Of a stretch of 64,000 nt of DNA, positions 59,030 to 64,000 are shown in pieces. Positions within the stretch are counted from its first letter, which is position 1, and each line of letters starts with the position of its first letter. The DNA lies in assembly GCA_900660155.1 (NCBI GenBank), contig CABFPE010000021.1:541136-605135 (forward strand). Direction: 5' to 3'. Position numbers and translations under genes: made by a program. Source of the stretch: Hofstenia miamia (lineage: Eukaryota; Xenacoelomorpha; Acoela; Hofsteniidae). Below the pieces are notes generated by a model. The model ran no database searches and was not told the DNA's origin. It was given only the letters and a program-made list of their open reading frames with translations.

Positions 59030-59810
59030 GAGTGAACGTAGGACAGAGAGCTCAGCAGGACCAACCGCTCGCTGCCTCACAAATTGCTGACACTCAACCA
59101 CATGCGGTATATTCGTGTTTCTCGAAGAGCATCCAATTCAAGTGGTCGTTTACACAAAGAGTTACACAGACTCAATTCGAAACTTTCAGGACTCTTGAGG
59201 ATAACATCAGACAAACTATTTGCAAAGTTTTTTGGTAACGATCTAGATTGTAACCTGACTCAATTTTACGATTACCGACGAAATTTGGTAGTCTAGGTAT
59301 TAATGATCAAGTCTCGACTTGTGAAGAATATTTCTCTAGCAAAGCTACGGAACCCTTTAAGAACTTAATTTTATCACAATCGCACAAAATATTACCGACT
59401 ACTGCAGCTGAACAGAATAGCCTCTTGAAGATCTGTTTAAAAGAAAAACATGATAAAATCGAATCTAAGTGTCAATAAATGTTAGAGATAACTGAATACA
59501 GATCAGCAAAATGCTATTAAAACAATAACCAGCAAAGGTTGCTACTCCTGGCTAGCGGCCCTTGCAATAGAAGAAGAAGGCTTTCATCTCAACAAAAGAG
59601 AATTTAGAGATAACATTGGTTTGAGGTATGGTATTAAATCTGCCGATATGTCAACAACATGCGTATGCAGCAAAGGATTCTCTATTGCACATGCACTCTC
59701 TTGTCCCACTTGTGGTTTTGTAGCAAGACGACATAATGAAATGCGTGACATTGTCCGAAGTATTATCCGAAGTGGATTTTGTAAAAATGGTTGTGTTTAA
59801 ATAATCAACG
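59030..59810 (+). mobile_element. Old retroelement C-terminal region with Cys/His signature
   Basis: The right half (about 59510-59800) contains YSWLAALAIEEEGFHLNKRE, a C-x-C pair, HALSCP and RRHNEMRDIV. This is a signature I recognise from the C-terminal part of retroelement polyproteins that are abundant in many invertebrate genomes. The left half, with FYDYRRNLVV and related phrases, appears to belong to the same remnant. The class of element is not certain. It is a broken fossil fragment with several breaks, and only the distal part is here. Confidence 0.55.
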
Positions 59811-60647
59811 ATTCATTGTAAGAAATTAAGAGAATATAGACTATCTCATCTTATCAAAACTCTTTAACCTAAATAACTAGTTTTTCTAGTTGCTAAACAA
59901 AATTATTAACAAATTTTTATTCAAACAGTAGGATACATTTAGTAATTGCTTTTTGTAATGAACTTTTAATTCGATTATTAATGTCAACCCAGAGAGTATG
60001 GAAATTTAATGCATTATAATTTTTTTATTTATCTGGGTGGTGTGGAATTGAATGACTGATGAAGTTTTAACAATCATGATTAAACGCTCCAAGCAAATTC
60101 ATAATGAATGACGTGAAAACTTCCCTAGAACTGTTTCAAAAATTATTTGTAACCATGTACTATACATCAATAACTTTATTTAACTGTGTACAACAAAAGT
60201 ATATACAATATTTACAAAAAATATACATATCTACAATATGAATACACACTAAAAATTACGAAACATCGTAAGCTGAAATTGAATTTAGTTAGTTACAATT
60301 TACTTTTACAGAGTATCCATATAAATATTCATGTGTTAACGGGTTTTAATGGTGATGTTGTTACAATAATACATGTTGGAAGTGTAGTACACACAACTAT
60401 TTTTTGGAATTAAAGAACTTTAACAGTACTTATTGCATATTTTGATGTTAATATATTGTGTTTACCTCGTGAATCTATGTTTTGTCATTATTTAAAGATG
60501 AGCTGGATCAAGTGAATTTGACAGGTTACAAAAAAATTGAATTGTTGATATTAGTTGGATCAACAATTTCTAGATTGTGTAAAATTGTGTGAGAAATAAA
60601 CCTTCAATATTAACACTATCAAAATAATTGATTTTAGAAATAAAAAA
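59811..60647. other. Nothing recognised
   Basis: AT-rich sequence downstream of the minus-strand gene's stop codon. The plus-strand frame at 60186-60413 has no features. Confidence 0.4.
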
Positions 60648-60785
60648 CTAATTTAAAAACTGAGCGTAATCTTGTTCAAGCTTTTTCTTCAAACGTCGAT
60701 CAACTTCTTCAAGAAAAGTGCTTCTCTCAGATTCTGTATAGAGGGACCAATCATGTTCCGTCATTGCATGCCCAAACACCTCAAT
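60648..60785 (-). CDS. Unidentified gene, last exon
   Basis: A 138-bp exon, acceptor aatttag, 45 codons plus TAG. It encodes IEVFGHAMTEHDWSLYTESE and a charged Lys/Arg/Glu-rich end. It is open only in this frame and is flanked by AT-rich non-coding DNA. Confidence 0.62.
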   Translation of the reverse strand: MEVFGHAMTEHDWSLYTESERSTFLEEVDRRLKKKLEQDYAQFLN

Positions 60786-63700
60786 CTAAATTATAAGATA
60801 ATATAAAAAATATCATAATAATAATTTAGTTTATTAGATGACCTACTTTTAATATTGCATTAAAACTGCAATTAGTTGTAAATGTAAAAGAAACCATTTA
60901 TTCAAGGTTTTCAAATCAAAGTCCGATTTTGAAAATAATATTTAAACCAATCAAATTTACATTGCAGCAAAAAAGTCAATCACTTTAAATTTCAGTTTAT
61001 TTATCAATTTCATTTTAACTCTAAAACCCGCCACTATGTTAAAATTTGAAAAAACTTTAATGAATTAGGAAATTTTTTTGAAAAATGCTCGAACTTAAAT
61101 TTGAAATGTAAATAATACTTAAACTCAGACCAAGTCACAAAACTCAACTTGAAGACTACGTTACCAAATGGAAGTGTAATAGTATGTAGTACTGGTAGTA
61201 CTGGCAAATAGTGTATGCAAACAATTAATGGTTTCTGAGAAAATCACAAGTATATCTTGGCATTACGCAAACACCATGATGAAAAAATCATAGAGCAAGC
61301 AAATTCATGGAAAATCATGTTTTAAGATTTGTTTATGAAATTAAAAAAAGCTACTCAAATTAGGAGTTTTATGCGCGGCTTAAATCTGCGTTTCTTGATC
61401 CTGACCTAGCATCTACAATAGCATTAAGCATGCGCAACAAAATAATGAATTGGTATAAACACCATTTCATTCCATTACTGGTTAAACGTGGGGAGTATAA
61501 GCTAACCATGCAAATAATAAAAGATGCTTACATATGTTCAAAGACTACGCTTAAGTAGTACTCTTGCATATGTTAAAGTGCGTAACTTCAATTTCTTTGT
61601 CAAACTATATGCAATATGTATTGTCCGAAGCACAATGACAGACTTGTACATCTGGTATGATAACATATATTTAGATTTTATATAGTTTGAAATTATGTAA
61701 GCGCAATATTCTGTAAACAGAAAATGTTTGATACGCTAAGTATCAGGTGAATAATTGGCATGTAGTCACCATCCTGTTGAAATTCATTCTACAACAATAA
61801 ATTGGTAGAAGTAACCAAATAAGGCAATAATGCCAAATAATATTTGATTTTAATCAGAAATAAAATGTTATATTGTGGGAATTTAAATGGGTTTTGATTG
61901 GCTTCATTTCTAATGTTTGGTGCTTGTAAAGAAATCATAGTGAAAAACAAAGTTGGAGTTTTTCTGAAGTTTAAAGTGGAGTTCAGAATTCAATTTTGCA
62001 ATAGAAGCACTGTCTCTAATGAAATTCAATGTAATCGTCATGATCACAATGTGGTTCACAAGTCTGAAAAGAAAAAAGAGGATGTGATCACAGCACTTGC
62101 ATCCTAAATTATGTAGCGTAATGCAATAAGTGTAATGTAGGACCTATTTATTGCTTGATTTAAAAGTTCCTTTTATCAAATTTTGCTAAATGTACTCTTA
62201 ACAACTCAGTGTCTACTATATTGTACGGCTTAAATATGTCCCAAAAATATAAAACACTGATTTTTACCATACTTCAACTTTAATAGAACTGAGACAATAA
62301 TAAAAACTCGAACATTTCAAAGCATCTAAAAAATTTTGGACAAAGTTATGACATAAAAGTTTTAAATACCAAAAAAACTTTTTAAAATCATTGAAAGCAT
62401 TTCAATTAGATCATTGATGTGCATTATCTTAGATTGAGTGCAGTAAAAGTTTTTGTTATACATAAAAACAAATTATAAATGTTTGGGGTTTGAAATCATT
62501 TCCCTTAAAGCAACAATATTATATTGAAATTTAGATACCTCTGCCTCTCTTTGATATGATTGTACTTTTTTCTGGTATTGTGACGTTATTTCGTCAAGAT
62601 CCTGCCTTGAAATACCATGTGCGACTAAAATGCATCAACTTTTCTAACAATAATAACTTTTGGCAATATTAGTTTAATATTAAGCTACGTTTTCTAATAT
62701 ATGGCTACCAAAAGAACCAATTGGAAAAAAAGAATATCAAGTAATATGTATATTATAGTGATAATCATATACATGCAGCAAAGTATATGTAAGCACACGA
62801 TTAATTGACAGGTGATCATTTTGAGGCCTATTTCATAGTTAGATATAAAATCTTGGAAATTCCTGTTATACTGAAGTTTGACGATGAGTTACGTAGTACA
62901 CTAATATGCCTCGGCAGAATTCAAACATGCGGTTAAATGTTGAAAAAGTAAACCTTGTCAAAAAACACCGTCTGTTTAAAATAACTATGTAAGTATCTTT
63001 ACCTCGTAATTAGGGATGGAGATTAAACAATTAAAGTCTTGTTTAAATATTCATGCATTCAAAATAATATTAATCCTCAAAACTACCGAAATTGACGGCA
63101 TCAGCAGCGTAATGTAGATAACCAGTCATGACGTCATATGGTGATTTGGGAGCTTCTGTGGAAAGAGCAGAGTTGGGTGGAGGATGGAAACCAGTTATCA
63201 AAGTGTAATTGCTAAATTTTTTTTGTAAAAATTTTAAACGTTCAGTAGATATTATTCATTACAAATACCCTCACTGTGAAATTAGGATTTGAGTAGAAAT
63301 ATGGAATACACGTTTCAGAGTAAAGTTACTTTAAGTCAAAATCAAATCTAAAATTTTGGCAACACTACTTATATAAATTTCTATAACAACGCAATTAAAA
63401 TAATTTTAAAACGCTGATGTTACAAAAAAATTTATAATGCAAAGTTGGTGGTAAAAATTAAAAATTCACAAAATATGCATAGTAGGTCAAAACGCATTAG
63501 CATGTACTGTAGAAATATAATTATGAGGGATAGTAGATTGCCAATGAAAGCACTAGACCTATAGATTCACACAAGGAAATCACACGCATGCAGCAAGGTT
63601 GTAACATCACAATGTTCCACTGCGATGGCCGGCTGCAGGCTTCGTGGATTGGAGGTCGGTTGCAGCTGGGGTCGGCGGGGGAAATCCAAAACTACAAACA

Positions 63701-63949
63701 TGTTAGTGATTATTTGTTAGTACCATAATGTAAAATGTAAAAGTTAGTTTTGTAAATGTGTTACATGAAACAATAGTTATAGAGAGCTAAACGCATTATT
63801 AACAAGAAAAATAAAAAAGTTAGATAAAAATGAACATTAAAACAATATAACGAGTGCAAGGAAATAAATTTTATTAACAATTACCTGATTCGAGAAGGAG
63901 CCTGAGCTGATGGTGGTTGTGGTAGATTAGCTGGAGGTGGTGGTGTTCC
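60648..63949 (-). CDS. 3' part of an unidentified proline-rich gene, five exons, 5' end outside the window
   Basis: Five GT-AG exons on the minus strand join with consistent phases: 63885-63949, 63621-63691, 63087-63155, 62539-62624 and 60648-60785 (stop TAG). The joined tail has a proline-rich start (GTPPPPANLPQPPSAQAPSR, then FGFPPPTPAATDL). A helical region follows (PYDVMTGYLHYAADAVNFVA, then HGISRQDLDEITSQYQKKVQ). The last exon is charged (TEHDWSLYTESERSTFLEEV then DRRLKKKLEQDYAQFLN). I do not recognise the family. The last exon has a faint HMG-box-like feel but no real match. The donor of the second exon (gtggaa) is weak. The three distal exons are the most secure. The gene continues leftward in its own sense beyond position 64000. 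Confidence 0.6.
62539..62624 (-). CDS. Unidentified gene, fourth exon
   Basis: An 86-bp exon, acceptor attttag and donor gtatct, encoding AHGISRQDLDEITSQYQKKV, probably helical. Ends on a codon boundary. Confidence 0.62.
63087..63155 (-). CDS. Unidentified gene, third exon
   Basis: A 69-bp exon, acceptor ttccacag and donor gtagtt, encoding APKSPYDVMTGYLHYAADAV. It splits a Val codon with the next exon in the correct phase. Confidence 0.6.
63621..63691 (-). CDS. Unidentified gene, second proline-rich exon
   Basis: A 71-bp exon after acceptor tttgtag encoding FGFPPPTPAATDLQSTKP and more. It is GC-rich against its surroundings. The donor is weak, and another GT lies 9 bp further on. Confidence 0.45.
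63885..63949 (-). CDS. Unidentified gene, proline-rich exon (first in window)
   Basis: A 65-bp exon, acceptor atttag and donor gtaatt, encoding GTPPPPANLPQPPSAQAPSR. Starts in phase 0 and ends two bases into a codon. Confidence 0.5.
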
Positions 63950-64000
63950 CTAAATTGCATAAACTTAAAAAAATACATACACCTTCAAAATATAGGTATG

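Noticed and set aside
61913-62107. 64-codon ATG frame MFGACKEIIVKNKVGVFLKF on the plus strand
   Set aside because: It lies inside an intron of the minus-strand gene at the right edge, with no recognised relatives. It is not excluded but not supported.

Overview
This is a strongly AT-rich animal (invertebrate) nuclear window. It has long stretches without genes, many transposon remnants, spliced genes with GT-AG introns, and eleven isolated single-N junctions typical of a short-read scaffold. The species cannot be fixed from the sequence. Very short introns (40-46 bp) beside kilobase ones, a Penelope-like fragment, CR1-type LINE parts, hAT, piggyBac and Tc1/mariner DNA all fit an invertebrate. 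A flatworm-like genome is one possibility, but that is inference.

Layout. 1-17.9 kb: no recognisable gene; a GC-rich repeat cluster, a small 84-bp inverted-repeat element, and a 46-bp minisatellite at 5.9-6.3 kb. 17.9-29.5 kb: a duplicated and partly misassembled stretch. Single-N joints separate pieces that overlap each other or repeat slices of one LINE. My reading is that a LINE-bearing scaffold was interleaved with its neighbours, and that the block 26669-27907 belongs in the gap at 26112 rather than at 26668. 26.5-43.3 kb, plus strand: a complete 14-exon gene that I recognise as TMEM181 (GPR178, seven-transmembrane). Every intron phase agrees and the exons sum to 470 codons plus stop. 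Its introns carry a 234-bp mariner-type MITE, a 1334-bp Tc1/mariner-superfamily transposon with a nearly complete DD36D transposase (antisense to the gene), and a 545-bp piggyBac-type MITE with TTAA at both ends.

44.6-48.5 kb: transposon graveyard with a Penelope-like GIY-YIG fragment, a broken hAT transposase and a 5'-truncated LINE reverse transcriptase. 48.6-50.1 kb, minus strand: an intact, intronless SLC22-like major-facilitator transporter. 50.1-56 kb: mostly empty, with one foldback element at 55.2-55.6 kb. 56.1-58.9 kb, minus strand: pieces of a CR1-type LINE (esterase-like ORF1, endonuclease, RT thumb). 59.0-59.8 kb: an old retroelement tail with a Cys/His signature. 60.6-64 kb, minus strand: the last five exons of an unidentified proline-rich gene whose 5' part lies beyond the right edge.

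The two clear host genes, TMEM181 and the SLC22-like transporter, both encode multi-pass membrane proteins. Nothing shows that they work together. I saw no CRISPR array, no rRNA and no convincing tRNA.
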